Shown here: positions 45,572-53,362 of the stretch, in pieces
How positions within the stretch are numbered: position 1 is the stretch's first letter
How the letters are laid out: every line of letters starts with the position of its first letter
NCBI GenBank assembly: GCA_027532555.1
Contig: JAPZTJ010000019.1
Coordinates: 1-64,000, forward strand
DNA: 64,000 nucleotides
DNA from: Aquidulcibacter sp.
GTDB taxonomy: Bacteria > Pseudomonadota > Alphaproteobacteria > Caulobacterales > Aquidulcibacteraceae
Direction: 5' to 3'
The notes under the pieces: generated by a model
Told to the model about the DNA's origin: nothing
Seen by the model: only the letters and a program-made list of their open reading frames with translations
Database searches by the model: none
Program-made: the position numbers and the translations under genes

Positions 45572-47110
45572 ATGGCTGAAACCAAAGCGGCGACTGGACT
45601 TAGTCGAATTTTCGCGCGGAAATCTGTCGCTCAGATTATGAGCGAGAACGAAAAGAGTGAGTTGAAGCGGACCTTAGGGCCTGTCAATCTAGTGCTTCTG
45701 GGCATTGGTTGTATCATTGGGGCCGGTATCTTTGTGCGGACCGGAAATGCAGCAGCTTTGCACGCAGGTCCCGCTGTGATGTTGTCTTTCGTGGTTGCAG
45801 GTCTTGTCTGTGCTTGCGCCGGTCTGTGCTACGCCGAACTTTCCTCTACCCTGCCTGTCTCAGGCTCAGCCTATACCTATTCCTACACCACTTTGGGCGA
45901 ATTTGCCGCTTGGATCATGGGCGCGCTCTTGCTGCTTGAATATGGGCTTGCGGGCTCTGTGGTCGCTGTGGGCTGGTCTGGCTATGTTGTGAGTCTCTTA
46001 GGGGACTTCGGACTCGTCATACCGCCGGAATTCACCGGTCCGATGAACCATGTAACCACATTGAAAGATGGCACGACGCTGACGACTTTGTTTAACGTCC
46101 CAGCCTTCTTGGTGACCTTGGTGTTGGCCTGCTTGCTGACCATCGGGATTTCTGAATCCAGCCAAGTCAACAATATCATTGTGGCGATCAAAGTCTCGGT
46201 GATTGTGGCGTTCATTGTGATAGGCGGCTATAAAGTTCTGACCCATTTGCCTGAATTGTCAAAGAATTGGGTGCCGTTTATTCCCGAGAATGAGGGTGAA
46301 GGTAAGTTCGGCTGGGAAGGTGTGTTTCGTGCCGCTTCCATCGTCTTCTTTGCTTATATCGGCTTTGAAGCAGTCTCGACGGCTGGCCAAGAAGCGAAGA
46401 ACCCAAAGAAAGACATGCCGATCGGTATCATCGGTTCTTTGCTAGTCTGTACCGTCTTGTACATGCTGGTGGCGGCCGTTTTGACCATGCTGGTCAATTA
46501 CAAAGAACTGAATGTGCCCGATCCAGTTGCTGTGGCTGTGGATTCCATGGGCCCACAATGGGCTTGGTTTGCCATGACGATTAAGGCTGGAGCGATTATC
46601 GGTCTTACGTCGGTGATCTTAGTGCTCATGTACGGCCAAACACGGATCTTTTATGCGATGGCTCGTGACGGCCTATTGCCTAAGATTTTCGCACGGGTGC
46701 ACCCCAAGTTCCAAACACCATGGATCAACACCATTGTGGTCGGGTTGCTCGTGGCATTTGCCGCAGGGATGTTCGACATCAATGTGTTGGGTGACGTTAC
46801 CTCGGTTGGCACCTTGGCCGCATTTGCCATCGTGTGTATCTCTGTGATTTGGTTGCGTCAGGCTCGTCCGGACCTACCACGTGGCTTTAAAGTGCCGCTC
46901 TACCCCATTCTGCCAATCTTCGGCATTTTGTCGTGCGTCGCCTTGATCTTTACGGTCGAACAGCGGGTGCTGCACTTCTTCTTCTTGTTCTTGATTGGGG
47001 CAACCGCAGTTTATTTCCTCTATGGGATGTGGAACTCCAAACTTGCCAAGGGCGAATTCGTGACAGGTCATGAGCCTGCTGCCAATGAATTGCCACATAA
47101 ACTCGACTAG
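45572..47110 (+). CDS. APC-family amino acid permease
   Basis: The 512-residue transporter has about twelve to fourteen membrane helices. The family motif GIGCIIGAGIFVRTG (TM1) and the FFAYIGFEAVSTAGQEAKNPKKDMPIGI loop (cited in part) point to the cationic amino acid transporter group (YfnA/CAT type). The start ATG 45572 follows AAGGGGGG. It is monocistronic with its own terminator. The substrate is probably a cationic or broad range of amino acids (family inference). Confidence 0.9.
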   Translation: MAETKAATGLSRIFARKSVAQIMSENEKSELKRTLGPVNLVLLGIGCIIGAGIFVRTGNAAALHAGPAVMLSFVVAGLVCACAGLCYAELSSTLPVSGSAYTYSYTTLGEFAAWIMGALLLLEYGLAGSVVAVGWSGYVVSLLGDFGLVIPPEFTGPMNHVTTLKDGTTLTTLFNVPAFLVTLVLACLLTIGISESSQVNNIIVAIKVSVIVAFIVIGGYKVLTHLPELSKNWVPFIPENEGEGKFGWEGVFRAASIVFFAYIGFEAVSTAGQEAKNPKKDMPIGIIGSLLVCTVLYMLVAAVLTMLVNYKELNVPDPVAVAVDSMGPQWAWFAMTIKAGAIIGLTSVILVLMYGQTRIFYAMARDGLLPKIFARVHPKFQTPWINTIVVGLLVAFAAGMFDINVLGDVTSVGTLAAFAIVCISVIWLRQARPDLPRGFKVPLYPILPIFGILSCVALIFTVEQRVLHFFFLFLIGATAVYFLYGMWNSKLAKGEFVTGHEPAANELPHKLD

Positions 47111-47134
47111 GGTCTAAACCCGAATAGAACTTGG

Positions 47135-47162
47135 ACGGCGGGTCTTACGACCCGCCGTTTTT
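47135..47162 (+). terminator. Rho-independent terminator after the permease gene
   Basis: A perfect 10-bp stem (ACGGCGGGTC at 47135-47144, GACCCGCCGT at 47149-47158) has a TTAC loop and is followed by a run of T. It ends the permease transcript 24 bp after the stop codon. Confidence 0.93.
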
Positions 47163-47224
47163 GTTTGGGCTAGGGTGTGCTCCCGGGGTGGCCAAGACAA
47201 GCTGCGCAGGATAGGCCCTAGGCC

Positions 47225-47962
47225 ATGGAACGAATGAGAGCGGATTTGTTATTGGTGGCACGTGGCCTTATCGCCACTAGGGCCAAAGCGCGCGAAGCTA
47301 TCGAAGCTGGGCAAGTTCGGTCGGGCGAACGCGTTATCGTGAAACCTTCTGAACTTTTAGAGCCCGATTGCCCACTCAGCGCGCAGCTGGCCTATCATTG
47401 GGTCTCACGCGCTGGGCTTAAATTAATTGCGGCACTAGATGCCTTCGCCATAATGGCGACCGATCGCTATGCGCTCGATATCGGGGCATCGACCGGCGGC
47501 TTTACACAAGTCCTGCTGAGCCGTGGGGCGGCCCACGTGGTTGCCGTAGACGTCGGGCGAGATCAACTGGATCCAAGCCTACGCGGCAATCCAGCCATCA
47601 CTTCACTTGAAGGTACAGATGCTCGATCCTTAACGTCTGACGCGTTAGGCGAGCCTGTCCCTGACCTCATCGTGATCGATGTGAGCTTTATTGGGCTGGA
47701 AAAAATCTTACCGGCCGTTCTGCCGTTGGTTGCGCCAGAGGCTGATCTGGTAGCGTTGGTGAAACCGCAGTTTCAAGCAGGTCCGTCGCGCGTAGGCAAA
47801 CGCGGCTTGGTCGATCCCGCTGTTGCGGCAGTCATTGTGGAAGAAGTCCGCCAAGAATTAGACGGTCTGTGCGGCTTTAAGGTTCTGAACCTGATCGAAA
47901 GCCCTATCGCTGGTGGCGATGGGAATCGGGAGTATTTGCTCCACGCGCGTCGGGAACGCTAA
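47225..47962 (+). CDS. TlyA-family rRNA 2'-O-methyltransferase
   Basis: The 245-residue protein combines an N-terminal S4 RNA-binding domain (about 4-62: ADLLLVARGLIATRAKAREAI) with an FtsJ-type SAM methyltransferase (LDIGASTGGFTQVLLSRGA, VIDVSFIGLEKIL). The catalytic K is in LVKPQFQAGP. TlyA methylates 16S and 23S rRNA in mycobacteria and sensitises cells to capreomycin. An internal ATG at 47234 is the more conserved start for the family. Confidence 0.92.
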   Translation: MERMRADLLLVARGLIATRAKAREAIEAGQVRSGERVIVKPSELLEPDCPLSAQLAYHWVSRAGLKLIAALDAFAIMATDRYALDIGASTGGFTQVLLSRGAAHVVAVDVGRDQLDPSLRGNPAITSLEGTDARSLTSDALGEPVPDLIVIDVSFIGLEKILPAVLPLVAPEADLVALVKPQFQAGPSRVGKRGLVDPAVAAVIVEEVRQELDGLCGFKVLNLIESPIAGGDGNREYLLHARRER

Positions 47963-47972
47963 AGCCGAACCT

Positions 47973-49061
47973 TTAACGGCTGCACAACATACACGACATT
48001 GGAGGGAAGCTGCCTGGGTGCATCCCGCCCGTTACAAGGCATGCTTGATCCACAGATGAATTGCGCGGAACCTGCGCCGGGCGGGGGATGTCCGCTGGGG
48101 CAGCGCGCGAGGGCCCGCGCCGTTCGCGTCCATAATAGGAGTGCGGTGAGGGTTGATACCAGTCCCTGCCAACGACACGCCGGGCCGTCGGTGCGGCTAC
48201 TGGCTCTGGCATTGGTAAATACCCGGTGTTGGGTCGCAGTTTCTGGTCCACTTCTTCAGGGCATGTAACCTTTGAGCCGCCAATCTGCGAACCAGCAAAG
48301 GCCCCAGCCCCCACCACGATCCCTTCAGGCTGCACCGCAGCGGCAGCATGCGCTTTATCAGTAATGCCACCTCCAACCGCGCCTATCATGCCACCTTGTT
48401 GCAACGGCAAGGCTGGCGCTGGCCACGAAGGCATGCTGCCTTGGTTAGACCAACTGCTAATCGAGGAAGAAGAAGACCATGAAGAGCTGCTCGATGAACT
48501 GCTCTCACTTGCTAAAGAAATGGCTGAACCGGTGGCTGCTGCTTCATAACTAGTTGCGCGATCCTTGACCGTGTCGACGAAAGGCCGGCTGCTATAAACC
48601 CAAGTTGAAGAGCTGGTTGCGGAGCTATGTTTGCGCTTGGCTTTGTCTATAGTTTGGCGATGGCTTGAGGGTCCAACCGCAGCGCGGGTGCGCGACTTTG
48701 TCATGTGCGCTTCAGGTCTGCGGCGATCTGAATAGCCGTCCCGGTAGCCATGGCGATAACCATGCCGATAAGCATGTCGCCTGTCTTGTTGTTGTTGAGC
48801 GTGAGCAGGCACCAGTGCTGCTGGTTCGCGCACAATCTCTTCTCGAACAGAAGTCTCTGTGGTGTGGGGTATAACTCTTATGGTTTGCGTGACTTCATGC
48901 TTCGAAATTGCTGACGACCTGCTGGTCGAACTTGAACTGCTGCTACTCGAGCCCATTGTGTTGCCGTCCGACGAGCCTGGGCAGGCGACATAAACGCATT
49001 GGGCAAAAGCTGGGCCTGTTAACAGGCCTAAAATTGCGACACCAAGTAAAACACTGCGCAT
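47973..49061 (-). CDS. Secreted poly-serine protein of unknown function
   Basis: This is a 362-residue exported protein with a signal peptide ending near AFA. Two long serine tracts stand out (about 40-48 and 180-200). A His/Arg/Tyr repeat (YRHGYRHGYRDGY) is in between, and a Gly-rich segment (GGMIGAVGGGI) lies further on. Four or more cysteines are present, including a C-terminal SCMLC. The ATG at 49061 has AGGA upstream. No domain family was recognised. Serine and His/Tyr repeats suggest a structural or adhesive surface role, without proof. Confidence 0.65.
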   Translation of the reverse strand: MRSVLLGVAILGLLTGPAFAQCVYVACPGSSDGNTMGSSSSSSSSTSRSSAISKHEVTQTIRVIPHTTETSVREEIVREPAALVPAHAQQQQDRRHAYRHGYRHGYRDGYSDRRRPEAHMTKSRTRAAVGPSSHRQTIDKAKRKHSSATSSSTWVYSSRPFVDTVKDRATSYEAAATGSAISLASESSSSSSSSWSSSSSISSWSNQGSMPSWPAPALPLQQGGMIGAVGGGITDKAHAAAAVQPEGIVVGAGAFAGSQIGGSKVTCPEEVDQKLRPNTGYLPMPEPVAAPTARRVVGRDWYQPSPHSYYGRERRGPSRAAPADIPRPAQVPRNSSVDQACLVTGGMHPGSFPPMSCMLCSR

Positions 49062-49276
49062 GTTCAAGTCCTTTTCTGGGACGTTCGAATCAAATTTCGA
49101 CGAAATTCTCTCGTCACTCCGCGATACTATGGCAAATCTTTAGCCGATTGACCTTTATCTTCACCAAAAGAGGGAAAACAATTCACAGGCTTAGTGGCCT
49201 TTAGTTGTTGTGTTGTCTCTAAAGCAAAGCCGCCTCCCTGATAACAAGGAGGCGACCTGACTAACAGGGCAATTCG

Positions 49277-49864
49277 TTAGTTTGTGACTTGCCATTCGCC
49301 ACGATTGTCGCGGCACATCCACACTTGCTGACGCTCATAGAGGCCATCTGGACGACGCAGGGCGGCTTCCCCCCAACCACATTCCTGACGGCTCAAGACA
49401 GGGGCGGCATAGGTGGCTCGGTAGGCATGATCATTGTCACGGTGATGATTGCGACGGCTTGGACGATAGTCGCCATAGCGATCATTTTTGGAATAATCAT
49501 AGCTTTGAGTGCCTTGATTGCGATAACTTTCTTGGCGCTGATTGGGCTCATAGCCGCGGTAAATTTGGTCGTCGCAAGCAACACGGCCTTTGGCAATTTG
49601 TGAACCAGCAACGGCACCAACCACGGCACCTAGAACCGTGCCCTCTTTCCGAGCGTTACGTCCCGCAATTTGCTTGCCCAGCACTGCGCCAGCAACAGCA
49701 CCAATGGCACCACCAGCCAAACGGTTGTTATTCAAGCTTTGCTGGCATTCTTGTGAGATAGGGCCATAATTAGGGTAAGTGTTGTTATAGGTTTGAGCAG
49801 AAGCAATGGCAGGGGCTGAAAGGGCCAGCGTTGCAGCCAAGCTTGAGAAAATCAATGTACGCAT
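49277..49864 (-). CDS. Secreted glycine-zipper protein
   Basis: The 195-residue exported protein has a signal peptide ending ASAQ. Two glycine-zipper helices follow (AGGAIGAVAGAVLGKQIAG and GTVLGAVVGAVAGSQIAKG), as in the 2TM glycine-zipper family of envelope proteins. The middle is rich in Tyr, Arg, Asn and Asp, and the C-terminal part ends CGWGEAALRRPDGLYERQQV and VWMCRDNRGEW, with a probable disulfide. AAGGAG lies before the ATG at 49864. Outer-membrane integrity is a usual theme, but the role is unknown. Confidence 0.78.
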   Translation of the reverse strand: MRTLIFSSLAATLALSAPAIASAQTYNNTYPNYGPISQECQQSLNNNRLAGGAIGAVAGAVLGKQIAGRNARKEGTVLGAVVGAVAGSQIAKGRVACDDQIYRGYEPNQRQESYRNQGTQSYDYSKNDRYGDYRPSRRNHHRDNDHAYRATYAAPVLSRQECGWGEAALRRPDGLYERQQVWMCRDNRGEWQVTN

Positions 49865-49970
49865 CACGATGCTCCTTTACAGAGAAGACCCAAGGGATAG
49901 ATGGGGGCAGGTGCAGGCCTTCTGTGAAAGCTAACTTGCAACTTCCTCCCTGAACGGCGCATGAGCAGAT

Positions 49971-51224
49971 ATGAACAAAAGCATTCAGGAAACACTCACG
50001 CTCAACATTGAGCATATTGGCGCACGCGGCGATGGCGTTTCGCGCGATCAGGATCGAGCGGTCCACGTACCCTTCACGCTGCCCGGCGAAGAGGTTGAGG
50101 CAAACCAGCGCGGAGACCGTGCGAGCTTGGTGAACGTCTTGAAGGCTTCACCCGAGCGCGTGGAGCCTGTTTGTGGCCACTTTACTGTCTGCGGCGGCTG
50201 TTCGCTGCAGCATTGGGCTGAAGGCCCTTATTTGGCTTGGAAGGCGGGCTTGGTGGAACGGGCCTTGCAGCGGGTCGGCATTGATGTCGCATTGGCCCCA
50301 ACACAGCCTGCTTGGGGTCAGGGACGAAGGCGCGCGACGTTTCACGGTAAGCATACGGGGCCGCGCTTTCTGTTCGGATTCGCTCAAGCTAAAAGCCATC
50401 AGATTGAGACGATCACTGCTTGCCCGGTTTTAACCCCCGGTTTGAATGCCGCTTTGCCCCGATTAGCGGCCTTAGCCGAGGCATTGGCACCCAAGCAAGA
50501 AACGATAGACCTTCTTGTTACGGAAACCCCGGTCGGCTTGGATGTCGATGTGCGCAATGCTGGTCGGATTGATAAGTTTGAGCGCAAGGGACTAGAGCGT
50601 TTGGCGGCGCTAGCGGAAGCAGCAGAAATCGGTCGTTTGACACTGCACGGACAGACCGCTCTCACCCGGGTTACGCCTCGCGTAAAAATGGGCCAAGCCA
50701 TCGTTGAGTTACCAGCCGGCGCTTTTCTCCAGGCAACACGAGCGGGTGAAGAGGCCTTGGCTGATCGCGTGCTGGCGTGGACTTTAGGTCGAAAGCATGT
50801 CGCAGATTTGTTCGCAGGTATTGGCACCTTTGCGCTTCGCTTAAAGGAAAAAGCGCTGGTTCGTGCCATTGAGTCCGATGCGCAGGCTGTTGCTGCGATG
50901 AAAAAGGCTTCAGACGGTTTGGCTGGCGGCAAGACATTGATCGCAGAAGCGCGTGACCTCTATCGGGCCCCCTTGGCTCCCTTAGAGATGAAGGGCTTGG
51001 ACGCTATCGTTTTTGATCCGCCCCGCGCTGGCGCAGAAGCGCAAAGTGCTCAGATTGCCCGGTCGAAGATTGATCTGGTGGTGGCGATTTCTTGTGATCC
51101 AGCAAGCTTTGCCCGTGATGCCCGCATTTTGATTGATGGGGGTTATCGCCTCGCTGAAATTGAAACCTTCGATCAATTCCGTTTCACGTCGCATGTGGAA
51201 ATTGCGGCAAAGTTTGTGCGGTAA
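49971..51224 (+). CDS. TrmA/RlmD-type RNA 5-methyluridine methyltransferase
   Basis: The 417-residue enzyme has an N-terminal TRAM domain (IEHIGARGDGVS, VPFTLPGEEVEA), an iron-sulfur cluster motif (CGHFTVCGGCSLQHW with a later cysteine) and a SAM domain (VADLFAGIGTFALRL). The catalytic cysteine is in AISCDPASFARD, and VFDPPRAGA precedes it. This is the class I uracil-C5 methyltransferase layout. Target (23S U747/U1939 or tRNA U54) cannot be settled by sequence alone. It is followed 5 bp later by a YcgN-like gene. Confidence 0.9.
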   Translation: MNKSIQETLTLNIEHIGARGDGVSRDQDRAVHVPFTLPGEEVEANQRGDRASLVNVLKASPERVEPVCGHFTVCGGCSLQHWAEGPYLAWKAGLVERALQRVGIDVALAPTQPAWGQGRRRATFHGKHTGPRFLFGFAQAKSHQIETITACPVLTPGLNAALPRLAALAEALAPKQETIDLLVTETPVGLDVDVRNAGRIDKFERKGLERLAALAEAAEIGRLTLHGQTALTRVTPRVKMGQAIVELPAGAFLQATRAGEEALADRVLAWTLGRKHVADLFAGIGTFALRLKEKALVRAIESDAQAVAAMKKASDGLAGGKTLIAEARDLYRAPLAPLEMKGLDAIVFDPPRAGAEAQSAQIARSKIDLVVAISCDPASFARDARILIDGGYRLAEIETFDQFRFTSHVEIAAKFVR

Positions 51225-51229
51225 TCCCT

Positions 51230-51676
51230 ATGCCATTTTGGACGGATACCAAACTCGCAGACATGACCGAAGCCCAATGGGAAAGCTTGTGCGATGGCTG
51301 TGGCAAATGCTGCCTGATCCGTCTGGAAGACGAAGATACAGGCGACATTCATACGACGGATGTGCATTGCAAACTGTTTGATGCGGGTTCTTGCCGCTGC
51401 AGCAATTATGCGGCGCGCAAAGCCCAAGTACCCGATTGTGTAAAGTTGACGCCAGAAACACTCGGTGAATTGACCTGGCTGCCCATGACCTGCGCCTATC
51501 GTTTGGTCCAAGAAGGCCAGCCTTTGTTTGACTGGCATCCACTAGTCAGCGGCGACCCCGACAGCGTTCATCAGGCGGGGATGAGCGTGCGGAACCAGAC
51601 CGTGCCAGAAGGCAAGGTGAAGGTGCGACATCTCGTTCGTCGAATCAAAATCTGGCCTGGCGAAGAAAACGCTTGA
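51230..51676 (+). CDS. YcgN-like UPF0260 cysteine-cluster protein
   Basis: The 148-residue protein has the conserved cysteines CDGCGKCCL and CKLFDAGSCRCSNY, plus VPDCVKL and MTCAYRL, as in the YcgN/CxxCxxCC zinc- or iron-binding family. Function is unknown in all species I am aware of. It is coupled to the methyltransferase by 5 bp. Confidence 0.88.
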   Translation: MPFWTDTKLADMTEAQWESLCDGCGKCCLIRLEDEDTGDIHTTDVHCKLFDAGSCRCSNYAARKAQVPDCVKLTPETLGELTWLPMTCAYRLVQEGQPLFDWHPLVSGDPDSVHQAGMSVRNQTVPEGKVKVRHLVRRIKIWPGEENA

Positions 51677-51680
51677 GTGT

Positions 51681-52057
51681 TTACAAGCCGCGGACAGAAA
51701 GAGTGTCACAGCCGCGCAGATCGCTACTTGCAAGGCCCTTTTGAACCAAGTCATACATCAAGCGCTCGTTCTATGGCTGAAGCCATTAGGTACCGCAAAT
51801 CCCTGCACGCGCTCTTGAATGCGATCATCACCCAAGGCACCGGCTGCCCCTAAAGCCTCTTCTAAATTACCGGGGTCCAGAGCCGTGGTTATGTTAGACT
51901 GTCCAGCCCTAAGGCCCGCATAGCAATCGGCATGCAACTCTATGCGAGGGGTGATGGCGTCGGCTCCTTTGCTCATTTGGCTCAATTCAGCCATCGGCTT
52001 GCACTTAACCCTCTTGCCACTGGCTCGCGTAAGCTCTTGAAGTGCCTCGATGACTTC
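51681..52057 (-). pseudogene. Remnant of a YpfJ-type neutral zinc metallopeptidase
   Basis: On the minus strand the frame retains the C-terminal third of this family: ADAITPRIELHADCYAGLRAG (metal-binding E/D region, cited in part), LEEALGAAGALGDDRIQERVQG and NGFSHRTSA. A one-base loss near 51758-51762 then shifts the frame; the other frame completes LMYDLVQKGLASSDLRGCDTL and ends at a TAA at 51681-51683. The HExxH zinc motif and the entire N-terminal part are gone. At its 5' end it abuts the start of a glycosyltransferase gene on the opposite strand. The gene is clearly dead. Confidence 0.8.
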
Positions 52058-52745
52058 AGCGCCGCTTTCCATCGTTATCCCGACCTTAAACGCGATGCCC
52101 AGATTAGCCGATTGTTTGGCTAGTTTGGTGGCAGGCTTGGGCGTTGGTCTCATTCGAGATGTGGTGGTGGTGGATGCAGGGTCTGACGATAAAAGTCCGG
52201 AGCTTGCTCTGGATATGGGCTGTCAGGTGCTTCAAGTTGGCCACAGTGGCCGTGGTCGTGGACAACAATTGGCAGTTGGGGCTAAGGCCGCTAAGGGCGA
52301 TTGGCTGTTGTTTTTGCATGGCGATTCCGTGCCTTTGGAGGGGTGGATTGCCGCTTGTAAGGTCCATATGGCGACGGCCCCGCACCAAGCAGCCTATTTC
52401 CAACTGGGGTTTGATGATCAAGAGCCCTCAGCCCTTAGAGTCGCTTTTTGGGCTAATTGGCGGGCCCGGTTTTTCGGTCTGCCCTATGGGGACCAGGGAC
52501 TTTTGATTTCTCGCGCTTTGTATGAGGCTGTGGGTGGTTTTCAGCCGATTGCCTTAATGGAGGACGTTGATCTGGTGCGGAAACTGGGTAAGTCACGTCT
52601 GTGCTTGTTACCTGCTGCGGTCGAAACAAGCGCGGAGCGATACCGGAAGGGCGGTTGGTGGTATGTGCCCTTGCGTAACTTGACGCTTTTGGCTGCCTTT
52701 TTGTGCGGGGTCTCGCCCGACCGAATTAGAAGCTGGTACCGGTGA
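52050..52745 (+). CDS. TIGR04283-type glycosyltransferase
   Basis: The 231-residue GT2-family protein opens SIVIPTLNAMPRLADCLASL and has VVVDAGSDDKSPELAL and LLFLHGDSVPLEGW (DxD-like). GLPYGDQGLLISRALYEAVGGF is the family's acceptor region. It is the partner type called rSAM/selenodomain-associated transferase 2. The ATG at 52050 lies in the antisense region of the peptidase remnant, and no clear ribosome site is seen. The stop overlaps the next gene by 4 bp. Confidence 0.85.
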   Translation: MTSAPLSIVIPTLNAMPRLADCLASLVAGLGVGLIRDVVVVDAGSDDKSPELALDMGCQVLQVGHSGRGRGQQLAVGAKAAKGDWLLFLHGDSVPLEGWIAACKVHMATAPHQAAYFQLGFDDQEPSALRVAFWANWRARFFGLPYGDQGLLISRALYEAVGGFQPIALMEDVDLVRKLGKSRLCLLPAAVETSAERYRKGGWWYVPLRNLTLLAAFLCGVSPDRIRSWYR

Positions 52746-53362
52746 GACCCACGCTCCTAATCTTTGCAAAATCTCCCCGAATGGGCCTTGCCAAGACGCG
52801 ACTGGCCCGCGGCGTGGGGGTTGTGGCAGCTTGGCGCACCAAACGACGCATGGACGCGTATACCTGCCGGGTGGCCCGTTCAGCGGGCTGGGAAACCGTC
52901 TTGGCGGTTGCGCCTCAAAAGGATCTGAGAGCACAATTTCCTAGTGTCTGGCCTTCAGGCCTGCGTCGGATTGGACAGGGGCATGGCGATTTGGGTCAAC
53001 GTATGGCGCGCGCACTGGTCGCGTTTGGCCGCGCGCCTGTTTGCATCATTGGCTCGGATTTGCCAGACCTTAGGCAGCTAGATTTGGTGCGGGCCTTTAA
53101 GGCGCTGAAGCGCGCAGACGTTGTTCTGGGCCCTGCCACAGATGGTGGCTATTGGTTGATCGGAATGGCACCGCGCGCGGCCCGCCGCGCCCGACTTGCC
53201 CCTGTTCGCTGGTCGAGCCATCATACCCTATCCGACACCTTAGCCTGCCTCCCGTCAAATTGGCGGGTAAGCTTCTTACGTGAGCTCGAGGATGTCGACG
53301 ATGCAGCCAGCTTCAAACGTTCAACGCTGGGACAAGGCGCCGGAATCAGTAATCCTAGCTGA
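52742..53362 (+). CDS. TIGR04282-type glycosyltransferase (DUF2064)
   Basis: This 206-residue protein starts LLIFAKSPRMGLAKTRLARGVG, the nucleotide-binding pattern of the family, with IIGSDLPDLRQ and LGPATDGGYWLIGM typical of the core. It is called rSAM/selenodomain-associated transferase 1 or an arsenosugar-type transferase. The pair with the upstream gene is common, but the radical SAM partner is not in this window. Its 3' end overlaps the convergent transglycosylase gene by 42 bp. Confidence 0.87.
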   Translation: MRPTLLIFAKSPRMGLAKTRLARGVGVVAAWRTKRRMDAYTCRVARSAGWETVLAVAPQKDLRAQFPSVWPSGLRRIGQGHGDLGQRMARALVAFGRAPVCIIGSDLPDLRQLDLVRAFKALKRADVVLGPATDGGYWLIGMAPRAARRARLAPVRWSSHHTLSDTLACLPSNWRVSFLRELEDVDDAASFKRSTLGQGAGISNPS

